Source: Methanomassiliicoccales archaeon (GTDB taxonomy: Archaea > Thermoplasmatota > Thermoplasmata > Methanomassiliicoccales > JACIVX01). Taken from it: DNA of 64,000 nucleotides. The translations under genes were made by a program, and so were the position numbers. Below the pieces are notes generated by a model. The model saw only the letters and a list, made by a program, of their open reading frames with translations. It was not told where the DNA came from and did not search any database. Positions 45,104 through 54,737 of this stretch are shown in pieces. How positions within the stretch are numbered: position 1 is the first letter of the stretch; the number at the start of each line of letters is the position of its first letter. Location of the stretch: the NCBI GenBank assembly GCA_038850735.1, contig JAWCLO010000004.1, positions 1 through 64,000 on the forward strand, given 5' to 3'.

Positions 45104-45880
45104 TCAATCCTCTTGCATCTTCTCATTTTTCCTGACACTTTTGTCTTGAATTGAGATTATGATTGATTTCGGCGAATCGACTCTCTTTAAAGATTGAACC
45201 ATTCCAACAACGATGTTAGAGATCAGGTTTGAGACAAATCTATTGAGCGGAATCTCCTCTCCATCAGCGTAAAGTCTTACCAATACTTCCGCACGGTTGC
45301 GGCAGTTCTCTATTAGATCCGTGCCTGCCGCAATTGCACTTGCCATCTCACTACAGTTTTGATGCCCACATTTACCGCAATTGAGCTGCGGCAAGGTGCG
45401 GAGAATACGCTCAATTTTAATTTCATTTTCAATCAATTCGATCGCGCGTTTCCAACAGTCTGTTGCTTCTTTGCATCGTAAAAGAATTGGCTCCTCTGCA
45501 TCTGCGTTACCTATGACTATTTTTGGAATTTTAGATTTCTTAAATCCTTCAACAAGAATGATGTCTGGCTGAGCAATTTTTTGCAATAGAGAAAAAGCAT
45601 CGTCAAGCTCAAGTGATTTGTTGTAATAGAGCACCGTCTCATTTGGGGATATGCCTAAAACCGGAGAACTACCAGCATTGAGGTGTCGTGTAGTATCTTT
45701 TCCTTGAGGAACAAGAGAATCTCTGGTATGTACGTGTTTGATTGACGACACTTTTATACCTCTAGAAGTCAACTCACCGCTTAAATACTCCAAAAGGTGG
45801 GTCTTGCCTGAGTTAGATTCTCCTACGATAGCAACAATCAAGTCATCATCTCCAATATGGTTCCCTCTTCGCGACTGCAA
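45104..45880 (-). CDS. mobB: molybdopterin-guanine dinucleotide biosynthesis protein MobB with C-terminal Fe-S domain
   Basis: Helps attach GMP to molybdopterin for Mo/W enzymes. The N-terminal MobB GTPase domain has Walker A GESNSGKTH (about 20-28), and LVEGFKKSKIPKIVI is conserved. Residues about 165-215 form an extra four-cysteine domain (LNCGKCGHQNCSEMA, IENCRNRAEV) of the PF04060 Fe-S type, typical of methanogen MobB proteins. The annotated start overlaps moaA by 35 bases; a TTG at 45841 directly after the moaA stop is also possible. Likely serves formylmethanofuran or formate dehydrogenase-type enzymes. Confidence 0.9.
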   Translation of the reverse strand: MQSRRGNHIGDDDLIVAIVGESNSGKTHLLEYLSGELTSRGIKVSSIKHVHTRDSLVPQGKDTTRHLNAGSSPVLGISPNETVLYYNKSLELDDAFSLLQKIAQPDIILVEGFKKSKIPKIVIGNADAEEPILLRCKEATDCWKRAIELIENEIKIERILRTLPQLNCGKCGHQNCSEMASAIAAGTDLIENCRNRAEVLVRLYADGEEIPLNRFVSNLISNIVVGMVQSLKRVDSPKSIIISIQDKSVRKNEKMQED

Positions 45881-46754
45881 TTTTGAATAGGTTAATTAAT
45901 TCATCATCACTCGAGTTTCTTCTCAAAGCAGATATCAAATCAACATTTCCATCCTCTCTGAGCAAGCATGGTTTTAGATAACCATCAGAGGTTATTCGAA
46001 GGCGGTGGCAGTGAGCGCAAAAAGCTGTGTTGTGCATGGGCCTTACAATTTCTACCTCTTCGGGCAAATAATATTTCTTTCGTTTATGAAGATCGCGTGC
46101 TACAATTTTTAGTGCGATGGATTCTAGTCTCTTTTCTATAGGCTCAAGGCTACAGTAATAGTCCTTGAAGAATCTTTCATTAACCCTTTCTTTTTGTGTT
46201 TCAAGTTCAATAAGCTGAAGAATTGCTCCAACACTTTTAGAATACTTCATTAGTTCATCAATTTCCATTTCGTTGATTCCCTTCATAACTACAGTATTGA
46301 TCTTAACAGGAGTTAATCCAGCCTCGATTGATTTGCCAATGCCATCGAGCACTTCACTAAGCAGATCCTGCCCCGTAATCTTACGATAAACTGAGCGATT
46401 GAGCGTATCTAAACTCACATTAACGCGAGACAATCCTGCTCTTTTCAATCTTGGCGCTAAGCAGGCCAGGAGCGTGCCGTTTGTTGTCATTGAAATCTCC
46501 TCAAAATAATTAGAACACTTAGAAATGATGTCAACGATATCGTCTCTCATCAATGGCTCGCCACCAGTTATCTTGAGCTTCTTGATGCCAAGCTTCGATG
46601 CAATTGAGCAGATTCTTGATATTTCACCGGCAGACATTTCACCGACTGCTTTTTGCTCACCTTCCCTGTGGCAGTAAAAACAATTAAGATTGCAACGCTG
46701 CGTAACGGAAATTCTCAAGTTGGTGATCTCGCGACCATAGGAATCCACCAGCAT
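45846..46754 (-). CDS. moaA: GTP 3',8-cyclase MoaA
   Basis: Radical SAM enzyme for the first step of molybdopterin synthesis from GTP. The 302 residues carry the radical SAM cluster CNLNCFYC (Cys 21, 25, 28), TGGEPLM, and the C-terminal cluster cysteines (CAHCHRLRIT and a later CLLRE). Normal archaeal length. First gene of a moaA-mobB unit. Confidence 0.96.
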   Translation of the reverse strand: MLVDSYGREITNLRISVTQRCNLNCFYCHREGEQKAVGEMSAGEISRICSIASKLGIKKLKITGGEPLMRDDIVDIISKCSNYFEEISMTTNGTLLACLAPRLKRAGLSRVNVSLDTLNRSVYRKITGQDLLSEVLDGIGKSIEAGLTPVKINTVVMKGINEMEIDELMKYSKSVGAILQLIELETQKERVNERFFKDYYCSLEPIEKRLESIALKIVARDLHKRKKYYLPEEVEIVRPMHNTAFCAHCHRLRITSDGYLKPCLLREDGNVDLISALRRNSSDDELINLFKIAVAKREPYWR

Positions 46755-46909
46755 AGCTTATTCCCTCAAGCGATGTGTTTATGAGGGAATAACGATAAAT
46801 AATTTATCAAATATCAGCAAAAAATTGAAAATACATCACCATTATGAATCGATAAAATCTGAAGGTAAAATAACGCGATGCATCATTTGTACGCATTGAT
46901 TCCGATGAT

Positions 46910-47137
46910 TTAGGATTCCTTCAAATCTTTAATAAGTGATCTGAGTTCCTTGATTTTCTCATTAAGTTTTTCGATTTTCTCCTCGTTTTTTTCCCTAATT
47001 TTCTCGTATTCTTCTCTGTTAATCCTTTTTTCCTTCATCCTTTTTTCTGCATCATCTATAATTGCCCTGTACTCACTCTTGATCGCGTTGATTTCTTTGA
47101 TCTTCTTTTCAAGGCGCTCGATTTTGGAAGAGAACAT
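46910..47137 (-). CDS. small coiled-coil protein
   Basis: A 75-residue, highly charged protein predicted to be one long coiled coil (heptads from about residue 5 to 72; rich in Lys, Glu, Ile and Arg). No domain recognised. The ATG is preceded by an AGGAGATAT-type site. It could bind a partner or dimerise; function unknown. Confidence 0.6.
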   Translation of the reverse strand: MFSSKIERLEKKIKEINAIKSEYRAIIDDAEKRMKEKRINREEYEKIREKNEEKIEKLNEKIKELRSLIKDLKES

Positions 47138-47219
47138 GATAATATATCTCCTGCCTCGAGCTTTACAACATGCTATATTATAATATCATTTATGATATTT
47201 GTACCCATTCTTCATTGAA

Positions 47220-47678
47220 TTAAGAATTTGCCCATTGCTTATCGCATGGCATGGAATATGCGAGCCAGTTTCTCTTTTTTGCCTCATCTCTTATTTCTTC
47301 GAGTGTCTCAGCAGATATTCGATGCAAATGTGAGTCACATGAACAATCAGAGGAGCCAAATCCTCTTGGAAACGCAGCTGTGCCGGTAAACGTTCCTAGC
47401 TGCTCATTAATCGTGCACTCTTCTTTTGTTTCGGAAGGGATAATGAACGCTTCCACTATCCTCGCCGATCTCAATAGATAATCAATATGCCAGTGGTCCT
47501 TCTTATTTGACGAGAAATGGCGACGAACCCTCGCATGCAAGCCGTTCATCGCAGATCCGACGTAAGCATAATATCCCTCTTCAAACGTAAACACGCCTAA
47601 TTTGCCGACTTTTATTTCTACTGCACTTGGTACCTCGATTATGAGAATATAAGTACCCTTAAGAATTCCACCACGCAT
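47220..47678 (-). CDS. GIY-YIG nuclease family protein (DUF123)
   Basis: A 152-residue DUF123 protein. It has GTYILIIEVPSAVEIKVGKLG, GYYAYVGSAMNGLHARVRRHF resembling the GIY-YIG core, DHWHIDYLL and CTINEQLG. The C-terminal cysteines (GFGSSDCSCDSHL) are common in the family. Some relatives are fused to endonuclease III, suggesting DNA repair. Alone in its transcript. Confidence 0.85.
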   Translation of the reverse strand: MRGGILKGTYILIIEVPSAVEIKVGKLGVFTFEEGYYAYVGSAMNGLHARVRRHFSSNKKDHWHIDYLLRSARIVEAFIIPSETKEECTINEQLGTFTGTAAFPRGFGSSDCSCDSHLHRISAETLEEIRDEAKKRNWLAYSMPCDKQWANS

Positions 47679-47712
47679 CTTATAACACTTCTCAAGACCA
47701 TCTGCGAAATAT

Positions 47713-48081
47713 TTAATGAATACTTGATACTGAGGCGAGTATTAATTTCCCCAAATCAGAAATTTCGTAAATTATCCAGTTGGCTTCTTGCTTTCCGCTA
47801 ATTAGTCCCGCGTCTTTGAGAACCGAAAGGTGATAAGAGAGCTTGGAATCTTGAGCTGCTGTAAGTTCTTTGATGAGGCAAACGCAGAGCGGCTGATTAT
47901 CAAGAATGAATAGGATTTGAACGCGCAGCGGATCCGACATTGCATGAAAAATTTTGCTTAATTTTTTAATTCTTTCATTTGACGGGAGTCGAGCTTCGAT
48001 TCCCGGCAAACCTCCAATTTTATTAAGAGATTCCTTTATCGGATCGGGAATCTCAACTTTCTTGCAGAATTCCTGAGCCAT
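47713..48081 (-). CDS. ArsR-family winged-helix regulator
   Basis: A 122-residue metalloregulator-type repressor: FHAMSDPLRVQILFILDNQPLCVCLIKELT carries a CVC pair typical of metal-sensing ArsR proteins, followed by the recognition helix SKLSYHLSVLKDAGLI. It is the last gene on the strand of the mmp cluster, 60 bases after mmp7, and may respond to metal or redox state. Its targets are not visible. Confidence 0.85.
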   Translation of the reverse strand: MAQEFCKKVEIPDPIKESLNKIGGLPGIEARLPSNERIKKLSKIFHAMSDPLRVQILFILDNQPLCVCLIKELTAAQDSKLSYHLSVLKDAGLISGKQEANWIIYEISDLGKLILASVSSIH

Positions 48082-48141
48082 GTCGCTTTGACCTCCAATG
48101 TGAAATCATTATGTATCTTGATTGATGCAAGAGCGCGATAT

Positions 48142-49110
48142 TTAGACTTTCGCAAATGCATTAGTCTGAAGATCCGAAGGTTCTCTTCCTCGTTTGAGAG
48201 AGAGCGATGCAACTTTTGAAGTTGTGAAAATCTTGATGAGGGTACTCCCATCCAGCTTCGAATCAGTAAGCTGGGCAATCTCACCAAGCTTCCGTCCATA
48301 GACATTCATAGACTCAAGTTCCGTCTTCCATTCACAATAGGGAATCTTCACCCGCAATCCATCGAGATGAAGGACCACTGGCGCTGGTCTGAGACTTTTT
48401 TGAACTGGCGGTAATTCGTCAATCCTCTGCTTAATTTCTGCGGGATGAACGAAGAGAGGATCTTCATCAATGATCTTTCGTCGCTCTTCGACAACCCTGC
48501 TGACCTCCTTTGCGATCTCTTCTAATTTTGCTATTTCTTCAGCCCGCCTCATCCTGTCCACTCTTCTCCTCACTCCCGAAACAACTGCCTTACAATTTGG
48601 AAGATCTTTAATTTCTGGTCCACAGGCTACGACGACTGGTACATCAATATCCTCAAAAAGCCTCACTTTTTCGTTTCTTATACAGTCTTCGAAATTACCT
48701 AAAACGAATACAGCAGCGTCATACTCGTTAATCAATGCTTTTTCTACAGCGCTGATTTGCGCTGATCTCCTACCTTTACCTCTCGCAAGTCCCATGACAA
48801 CAGTGATTGCACCATATCTGCGGAGGTGTTCTGCTATATCGCAGACTGGATGAGGCATGTGGTGTCGCCCAAGTGTCGGCGCTACAACAGCTATTTCCGT
48901 TCCTCCAAGAGGGATATCTACCAGCTTTGCGCCAAGCTCGATAGATTTCTTTTCGACTTCTTCCCTAACTTCTTCGGGAATAACAAGCGTGACGAGTATT
49001 GATGTATGACTCTGCGTCTTCTGTATTATAAAGCCACCGAGATCCTCCACCAACTCGTAGAGTTCGTTTACTCTGTAAACGCCACCGTCAAAAAGCAGTA
49101 CTTTGAACAT
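48142..49110 (-). CDS. mmp7: methanogenesis marker protein 7
   Basis: A 322-residue methanogenesis marker 7. Recognised from the start FKVLLFDGGVYRVNELYELVEDLGGFI, LVDIPLGGTEIAVVAPTLGRHHMPHPVCDIAEHLRRYGA and VPVVVACGPEIKDLP. Mmp7 co-purifies with McrC in the ATP-dependent MCR activation complex. It shares an operon with mmp3, 6, 5, 15 and 17. It overlaps mmp17 by 23 bases. Confidence 0.93.
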   Translation of the reverse strand: MFKVLLFDGGVYRVNELYELVEDLGGFIIQKTQSHTSILVTLVIPEEVREEVEKKSIELGAKLVDIPLGGTEIAVVAPTLGRHHMPHPVCDIAEHLRRYGAITVVMGLARGKGRRSAQISAVEKALINEYDAAVFVLGNFEDCIRNEKVRLFEDIDVPVVVACGPEIKDLPNCKAVVSGVRRRVDRMRRAEEIAKLEEIAKEVSRVVEERRKIIDEDPLFVHPAEIKQRIDELPPVQKSLRPAPVVLHLDGLRVKIPYCEWKTELESMNVYGRKLGEIAQLTDSKLDGSTLIKIFTTSKVASLSLKRGREPSDLQTNAFAKV

Positions 49111-49666
49111 CGAGTTCCTCCATCTCCTTGTGGAGTTTATTCGCTAGTTCTTTCCATTCTTTTTTCATCTCGTATTCAGTTGCTGCTATAGTAATAACGC
49201 TTTCCGATGAAAGTTCATAGCGAATTTTGAATCCCTCTGGAAGAAGACGCCAAAGTGCATCGAGTATTTTCTTCTTCATTTCCTCCCCCCTGTCAATAAC
49301 GAGTTCCAGAATCTCGTCTTCTTCAATGCCCTTGCAGAGAACTTCTAAACGGGATAGCTGTTCTATTCGCTCCCTTCCGTACATTCGCCAAAGCAGCGAT
49401 AGAAGAGAAGGTGCATAGTTCTCGTCGGTGATGTTAATGAAAGTTCCTGCCTTAGTCTTTGTGACTTCGGCAATATCATTGATTCTTATTTTACCTGCTG
49501 CTAGCCTGGTCTTGACAGAAACGAGAAACAGCGGTTCAGAGGGTTTTATAATGAATTTGGCCGCCTCGACGTGCCTTGTAATTCCGAGATCGAGGAGAAT
49601 ACTATTGAAAAGTTCGACATAACCTTCGTTTCCAGCTTTCTCAGGCCCTTCCACTTCAATTCTCAT
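49088..49666 (-). CDS. mmp17: methanogenesis marker protein 17
   Basis: A 192-residue methanogenesis marker 17, part of the MCR activation complex. Recognised by VEGPEKAGNEGYVELFNSILLDLG and the MYGRERIEQLSRLEVLCKG region. Four bases separate it from mmp15, and its end overlaps mmp7. Enzymatic role unknown. Confidence 0.9.
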   Translation of the reverse strand: MRIEVEGPEKAGNEGYVELFNSILLDLGITRHVEAAKFIIKPSEPLFLVSVKTRLAAGKIRINDIAEVTKTKAGTFINITDENYAPSLLSLLWRMYGRERIEQLSRLEVLCKGIEEDEILELVIDRGEEMKKKILDALWRLLPEGFKIRYELSSESVITIAATEYEMKKEWKELANKLHKEMEELDVQSTAF

Positions 49667-49669
49667 CGA

Positions 49670-50896
49670 TTAACCCTCAATAAAACCGGATGCCAGAAGT
49701 GCTGCACCGACCGCTCCGATAAACTGAGAATCTTTCGGAACGATCGGATCAATTCCGAGAATATTTCTCATTGCCGTCACCATGCCGCTTATGAGAGAAG
49801 TCCCTCCGACCTGAATCACTGGTTGCCTTACATCGATCTCTTGCAACTGCTGCTCGTAAACCTGCTCAGCAACACTATGGCACGCTGCAGACGCAACATC
49901 TTCAATCTTGCTACCTGCAGCAAGAGATGTGACCAAATCCTGTATACCAAAAATTGAGCAATATGAGTTCATGTTGATCCGCTTATAATCACCTGCATCG
50001 GCCAATTTACCAAGTTCCGTGATGTCCACCTTCAACCTCTTTGCTACGATTTCCAGAAATCTACCAGATGCTCCTGCGCAGATTCCACCCATTGTAAAGT
50101 TATCAGGAATACCGTCCCTTACGGTTATAGCCTTATTATCCATTCCGCCAATGTCGATAATCGTTGCTTCTCCTCTTTGTTTATCAGCAAGCCAGACCGC
50201 TCCCTTAGAGTTGACTGTCAATTCCTCCTGGATTAGTTTTGCCTTGAAATGTTTTCCAAGAGTGAAACGACCATACCCCGTGACGCCAATCGCCTCAATA
50301 TCATTCCTAGCAATTCCCGCCGCTTCAATCGCCTTTTCAAGTGCTTCCTCAGCAGAAGCGATGACCTCACCGGTTGGAAGCCAGTATTTTCCTATTATCT
50401 CATTGTCTTTCATGATCAGAGCTTTAGTTGTCGTAGATCCAGAATCTATACCTGCTGTCAGTCCTACCTGCCTCTCTCTTGCCAGTAGATCCTTCCGGCT
50501 GACAATCGTAACCAGTGCCTCCATTCTTGTGAGCAGTTGACCCGATTTCGTTCTCTCTGTGAAAGAATAGGTGACCACAGGAAGCCTTGTATGATTCTGA
50601 ATATACCTTCGCACCTCATTGCGAACGAGGGCTCCCTCAGCGCAACGGAAGCAGGTTGCAATGAAAACAGCATCAGCATCATATCGTCCATGGGCCAACT
50701 GCACCGCCCTTGCAATCATCATTCTGAGTTGGGGACTCGTCGGGATAAAACCAAATTCCTCGAGAGCGGAATCGACGTCCTTCAAATCCAAATCAGGGGC
50801 CACCATCTTAGCTCCCACTGTACTTGCTGCATTCTCGATTTCTCCTTGAACACCGCTGTATTCCGTTCCGCATGACAGCTGAGCTATCTTGATCAT
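49670..50896 (-). CDS. mmp15: methanogenesis marker protein 15 (BadF/HgdC-type activator ATPase)
   Basis: A 408-residue ASKHA-fold ATPase of the 2-hydroxyacyl-CoA dehydratase activator type. ATP-site motifs: [28 protein letters not shown] and [19 protein letters not shown], and a SYCSIFG cysteine region. Such activators couple ATP hydrolysis to low-potential electron transfer, matching the reduction of MCR Ni(II) to Ni(I). It overlaps mmp5 by 4 bases. Confidence 0.94.
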   Translation of the reverse strand: MIKIAQLSCGTEYSGVQGEIENAASTVGAKMVAPDLDLKDVDSALEEFGFIPTSPQLRMMIARAVQLAHGRYDADAVFIATCFRCAEGALVRNEVRRYIQNHTRLPVVTYSFTERTKSGQLLTRMEALVTIVSRKDLLARERQVGLTAGIDSGSTTTKALIMKDNEIIGKYWLPTGEVIASAEEALEKAIEAAGIARNDIEAIGVTGYGRFTLGKHFKAKLIQEELTVNSKGAVWLADKQRGEATIIDIGGMDNKAITVRDGIPDNFTMGGICAGASGRFLEIVAKRLKVDITELGKLADAGDYKRINMNSYCSIFGIQDLVTSLAAGSKIEDVASAACHSVAEQVYEQQLQEIDVRQPVIQVGGTSLISGMVTAMRNILGIDPIVPKDSQFIGAVGAALLASGFIEG

Positions 50897-51327
50897 CTCA
50901 GCCCCTCCAGAAATTCTTTTATTTTTACAACCATGGCCTTCGCTTCTTCTTCGTCCGTGGGATAACGCACCTCCAGTATGGGAATATTTCTTTTCCGAAG
51001 AAGATATTTAACCATCTCATTTGTCCTGTGGCATCCGACGCAACCAAAAAAATATGGTGCTTCTTCCATAATAATAGCAGCTTCTGCTTCGTCGATCAAT
51101 GGTCCCCAAAGTGCTAGACGTCCTCTTATTCCCGAGGGCACTTCAATTCCGGCATATTTGAGTCCCCTCTTTACATCCTCTGGCGTCACATTAATAGGTG
51201 GCGAATCAACTTCCAAATTCCTAAGCCTCTCCTGTACAGCCTTCATGGCGCTTAGAGGCTCATGCCCGAATCTCTCGACGAGGTCGAATAGGATAAGGCT
51301 ATTTGGCGGTACAATGAATACTTTCAA
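50893..51327 (-). CDS. mmp5: methanogenesis marker protein 5
   Basis: A 144-residue methanogenesis marker 5. Recognised by [22 protein letters not shown] and [21 protein letters not shown], with a CxxC pair. Overlaps both neighbours by 4 bases, so it is translationally coupled in the operon. Probable component of the MCR activation assembly. Confidence 0.9.
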   Translation of the reverse strand: MKVFIVPPNSLILFDLVERFGHEPLSAMKAVQERLRNLEVDSPPINVTPEDVKRGLKYAGIEVPSGIRGRLALWGPLIDEAEAAIIMEEAPYFFGCVGCHRTNEMVKYLLRKRNIPILEVRYPTDEEEAKAMVVKIKEFLEGLR

Positions 51328-51752
51328 CCAATCACCTCATCAATCACCTTCTTCAGCGCCTCAACAGGAAGCTTCTTCTTTTGCTTCACTCTCTCTTTCA
51401 GCTTCTCCTCTTTTTCCGCTGCGCGAATTCCTTTTTCAATCATTGCCAGCATGCGCCATTCCTCTTCTAGCTGCGTAAAACCCGGCCTTGATCCGTGAAG
51501 CGCTCTGCACCTTCTCTGGTCACCGATCGGAAACCCTCTCAATTTGACAAAGATCCGGCATGGGTCTAATTTTCTGACTTCAGCCACCGCCTGTTTGATA
51601 TCTTCTCTGCTTCCCTCTATCAATGCCCCATAGCAAGTCTCCTTCACTGTGATTTTCAGATTCAACGTGTGTAAAAATCTCACGATTTGATCTGGTGTGA
51701 TCTCGGACGTTGGTGCGATGACGATCATTCTCGTTTCTATTTCATTCTTCAC
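51324..51752 (-). CDS. mmp6: methanogenesis marker protein 6
   Basis: A 142-residue methanogenesis marker 6. Conserved text: MIVIAPTSEITPDQIVRFLH, VKETCYGALIEG and FVKLRGFPIGDQRRCRALHG. The C-terminal 35 residues are lysine/glutamate-rich. It overlaps mmp3 and mmp5 by 4 bases. Confidence 0.9.
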   Translation of the reverse strand: MKNEIETRMIVIAPTSEITPDQIVRFLHTLNLKITVKETCYGALIEGSREDIKQAVAEVRKLDPCRIFVKLRGFPIGDQRRCRALHGSRPGFTQLEEEWRMLAMIEKGIRAAEKEEKLKERVKQKKKLPVEALKKVIDEVIG

Positions 51753-53329
51753 GAAAAATTCCCCTTCTTATCTCTTTTATTCGATTTACGTCTAATATGG
51801 CTTCTATCCTTTCCAGTGCTCTCTTTAATATAAACAACATCTCCTTCCTTAATTCCACGCATTAACCTATCGAGATCGCTAACCAGCTTTCCTGCGATGT
51901 TTGTTCCGTACCTTTCCTCGCCAGTAGGCCCAAATTCCTCGCTCTCTTCCAGCCTGATGCCAATAAGGCCACGGTAAGGGCGAGACATATTCGTCACTCC
52001 AAGCTCCCCTTTCACTGATACCTCTTTGAAAGACGCTTCTGGGACTAGGCTCGAAGCTTCCCTTGCATTTCCTTCGAAAGTGATCATAGGCAAACCCTCA
52101 TATGTGAAATGAACCTTCATCGTCCCAATAGACTTATGATCAAGACCTGTCATTTTCCGCAGATACTGAGTGGTTTTTGGAGAGATGGAATCATATAGCT
52201 CGATCTCATGAATCTTCTCTGGCGACACGCCAAATGTTTCAACCGCTCTCCCAGAAATTACTTCCATAGTTAGCTCTGGTTCCTGCTCAACTATGACAGC
52301 GTTATCCGAGGTATCACCGGTTCTGATTTGCTCAAATCCCATCTGCCTCAGAAATTCCTCCCCAGCAATCTGTGTCAATCCTATGGTGAGAATTCTCCTT
52401 GGATAGGTGACGATAGTCACATTGCAACCCGCTTTTACTCCTCTGATCAAATTCTTTCCTTTGACAACAGTTCCAATAAAATTGTGCGCCTGTGAAATCT
52501 GTCTCCGAACTTTATAAAAATAGATCCGGCCGGCACCAATACCGTCATTCCTAACCGTGACGTTATCTTCATCTCTGATTCTGATATCTTCAGGTACAAG
52601 TGATACATCCATTCGTGCAGAACAGGCCGCGTATGTAGAATTGCTTTCGGTGATCGGAATGACTTTCCTTTCCGCAAGAACAAGAAAGTGCTCGGCACTC
52701 ACCGGCGAATTCTTATTCAAATGCACTTCGACGTAACTTTCAATTTCTGCCTCATCCTCTATTTCAAGGTCAAGATTATCAGTGATTACTATATTGCTCT
52801 CGACTCTCTTTTCAATTACTGGCTCAACAGATTGTACTCTGTCACCTTCTTCAAGTTCGTCCAGTAGATGCTTACCCCTTGTAATCCTCCCTACTAACGC
52901 ATTACCAGCTCCGTAGCATCCTTCATGATCGTCTCTTGCGATCATAAGATAAGTTGTCCTGCTATCAAATCCCCCAAGCGCAAAGTAGCAATCAGACTTT
53001 GAATATCTGTAACTCGATCTGTTCACCGACAGATTCGTTGGAAAAGACCCTATAGCTAGGACTTTCGAGGTCTTCCATCTGATCGATTTGCCAGCGATTT
53101 CGCCATGGATCTTATGAAACAACTCAGATGATTCTGAATCATTAAGCCTAAGAATCATTTCGCCTTTGTTTGTTCTTATCAAAAATTCACGTGTTTCCGC
53201 TAGAAGTACTCTTGATGGGCGAATGATTGCGACAGTTGATCCCTCTTCATAGATCCCCCTACTCAAAACCTCTCGCAGCTTTGCTCCTCTCTTTATTTTA
53301 ATCTCCTTACCATTGAGTTTAATCTTCAT
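51749..53329 (-). CDS. mmp3: methanogenesis marker protein 3
   Basis: A methanogenesis marker 3 protein of about 526 residues, a component of the MCR activation complex. Conserved features include MKIKLNGKEIKIKRGAKL at the N-terminus, FALGGFDSRTTYLMIARDDHEGCYG, EVHLNKNSPVSAEHFL and the C-terminal RPYRGLIGIRLEESEEFGPTGEE. The frame opens at 53431, but the ATG at 53329 matches the family start. First gene of the mmp3-6-5-15-17-7 operon, all joined by 4-base overlaps or short gaps. Confidence 0.92.
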   Translation of the reverse strand: MKIKLNGKEIKIKRGAKLREVLSRGIYEEGSTVAIIRPSRVLLAETREFLIRTNKGEMILRLNDSESSELFHKIHGEIAGKSIRWKTSKVLAIGSFPTNLSVNRSSYRYSKSDCYFALGGFDSRTTYLMIARDDHEGCYGAGNALVGRITRGKHLLDELEEGDRVQSVEPVIEKRVESNIVITDNLDLEIEDEAEIESYVEVHLNKNSPVSAEHFLVLAERKVIPITESNSTYAACSARMDVSLVPEDIRIRDEDNVTVRNDGIGAGRIYFYKVRRQISQAHNFIGTVVKGKNLIRGVKAGCNVTIVTYPRRILTIGLTQIAGEEFLRQMGFEQIRTGDTSDNAVIVEQEPELTMEVISGRAVETFGVSPEKIHEIELYDSISPKTTQYLRKMTGLDHKSIGTMKVHFTYEGLPMITFEGNAREASSLVPEASFKEVSVKGELGVTNMSRPYRGLIGIRLEESEEFGPTGEERYGTNIAGKLVSDLDRLMRGIKEGDVVYIKESTGKDRSHIRRKSNKRDKKGNFS

Positions 53330-53471
53330 CTGGTCGCCGTTGTCATAACAAGCATACATAAATATTTTTTCGCTAAAAAGGTTGAGGCTGGAAAAAACTA
53401 TGAAGGAGAACTTGATATCAAACGTGAGCAAAAATTGAAAAAAAATAAAGTCTGAATAGTCTCAATTGCCA

Positions 53472-54068
53472 ATGGCGAAAGAAATGATCACAAAAGAGGA
53501 GATAATAAGGGACGTTGAAGAAAAGCTCAGATCAATACCCGGGATAAAAGATGTGCTTTTTCTTGATGAAACTTTGAAGAGCAAAATCATCGCTCTCGAG
53601 AAGAAAGCGGAAGAAAACGGGGCGGTTGGCGGACTCATGCCATTTACAAACAAAGGCGTTTGGGAGGCATTGAATAGAGAAATTTGTATAGTAATCGTGA
53701 TAGACAAAATTGCGATCCCTGAAATCGCATCAGACCACAGAATATATCTCATTGATCAAAAAAACCAAATTATAGGCGAATACGTAAGTACTGCTAAACA
53801 GGCATCACTTCAGAAAAGAGATGACGTGTACTTTTTGAGCGACGACTTCGTACTATACTCAGATGTAGAAATACAAGGAGAACCTTACTTTTTGATCCCT
53901 GAAATGGAATTTCATGGACTAGATGGAATAAAACACATCAAAAGAGTCACCTCAGGGAGCATATCAACTTTATCGGATTACTTCATTAGGTGTCTCACTG
54001 GTCATCTCGAACCGAAGCTCTGGACACACCTTATCGGTTTTGATATCGACGAAATCGTATCAAGATGA
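53472..54068 (+). CDS. uncharacterised protein, paralogue of the gene at 58.3 kb
   Basis: A 198-residue soluble protein of unknown function. Its C-terminal half shares with the product at 58282-58857 the pattern DD(V/I)xxLSDDF(V/I), FL(I/M)P, and a final L-I-G-F-D-I-[DE] after a Pro-Lys-Leu. The N-terminal half is more divergent, though both begin with a helix. It lies between the mmp operon and mcrC on the opposite strand, its stop overlapping the mcrC stop by 9 bases. The TTG at 53466 is an alternative start. Location inside the MCR activation locus suggests a connected role. Confidence 0.6.
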   Translation: MAKEMITKEEIIRDVEEKLRSIPGIKDVLFLDETLKSKIIALEKKAEENGAVGGLMPFTNKGVWEALNREICIVIVIDKIAIPEIASDHRIYLIDQKNQIIGEYVSTAKQASLQKRDDVYFLSDDFVLYSDVEIQGEPYFLIPEMEFHGLDGIKHIKRVTSGSISTLSDYFIRCLTGHLEPKLWTHLIGFDIDEIVSR

Positions 54069-54737
54069 AGTTTCGATTGCCTCCGCAACATCAGTTCTTA
54101 GAGTGCCTGGAATTTTTCCCTTTTGCTTCTCAGCCTGCAGATTTCGTTTTACCTTCGAAACAATTTCATCGAGTTTCGATTGGGGACATGTAACGCCCCT
54201 TATGACGCCAGTGACTATATCAACAACCGTTCCTTTCGTGCCTATGTTTTCTTTCGTTGGCATTACGAGACGGGTTTTCACACCAATCCTGGCAAAGTCT
54301 TCAAAATCAACTGGTGCCTGACAAACTATGATCGCAGGAAGATCAACATTTCTTAAAATTAGGCGTGCCTTGTAAATGAGGTGGTTGCGCACATTACCAA
54401 GATGAATCAATGCTAATTTGAATTGCTGTATTCGATCAACCTCAATAGGATCAAGTCCAAAAATCGACCCCGTACTTACATCTGGAGCGTCTGCGGGTAC
54501 GCCGGCACCTGCATTCAGCACAATCACACTAGTGTCGATTCCTTCTTCTCTCAAAGCGTACGTGATCTCGCATACAGGCTTCGTTATATGACGTTTTCCT
54601 GGTCCCATTGCTATTGCCACGACGTCTCTTCCACTCTCAGAGATTGTAGCCCGCTGTGCTAAGCCGCCACCGATTCCCAACCCTCGAGATTCTCGGCATT
54701 CTACAAATTTCGTATGTCGACCGATTTTCTCCTTCAC
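54060..54737 (-). CDS. mcrC: methyl-coenzyme M reductase operon protein C
   Basis: A 225-residue McrC, part of activation component A3a. Recognised by [55 protein letters not shown] and [12 protein letters not shown]. In many methanogens mcrC lies inside the mcr operon; here it is paired with atwA, overlapping its stop by 4 bases. This arrangement is known from Methanomassiliicoccales. Confidence 0.95.
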   Translation of the reverse strand: MKEKIGRHTKFVECRESRGLGIGGGLAQRATISESGRDVVAIAMGPGKRHITKPVCEITYALREEGIDTSVIVLNAGAGVPADAPDVSTGSIFGLDPIEVDRIQQFKLALIHLGNVRNHLIYKARLILRNVDLPAIIVCQAPVDFEDFARIGVKTRLVMPTKENIGTKGTVVDIVTGVIRGVTCPQSKLDEIVSKVKRNLQAEKQKGKIPGTLRTDVAEAIETSS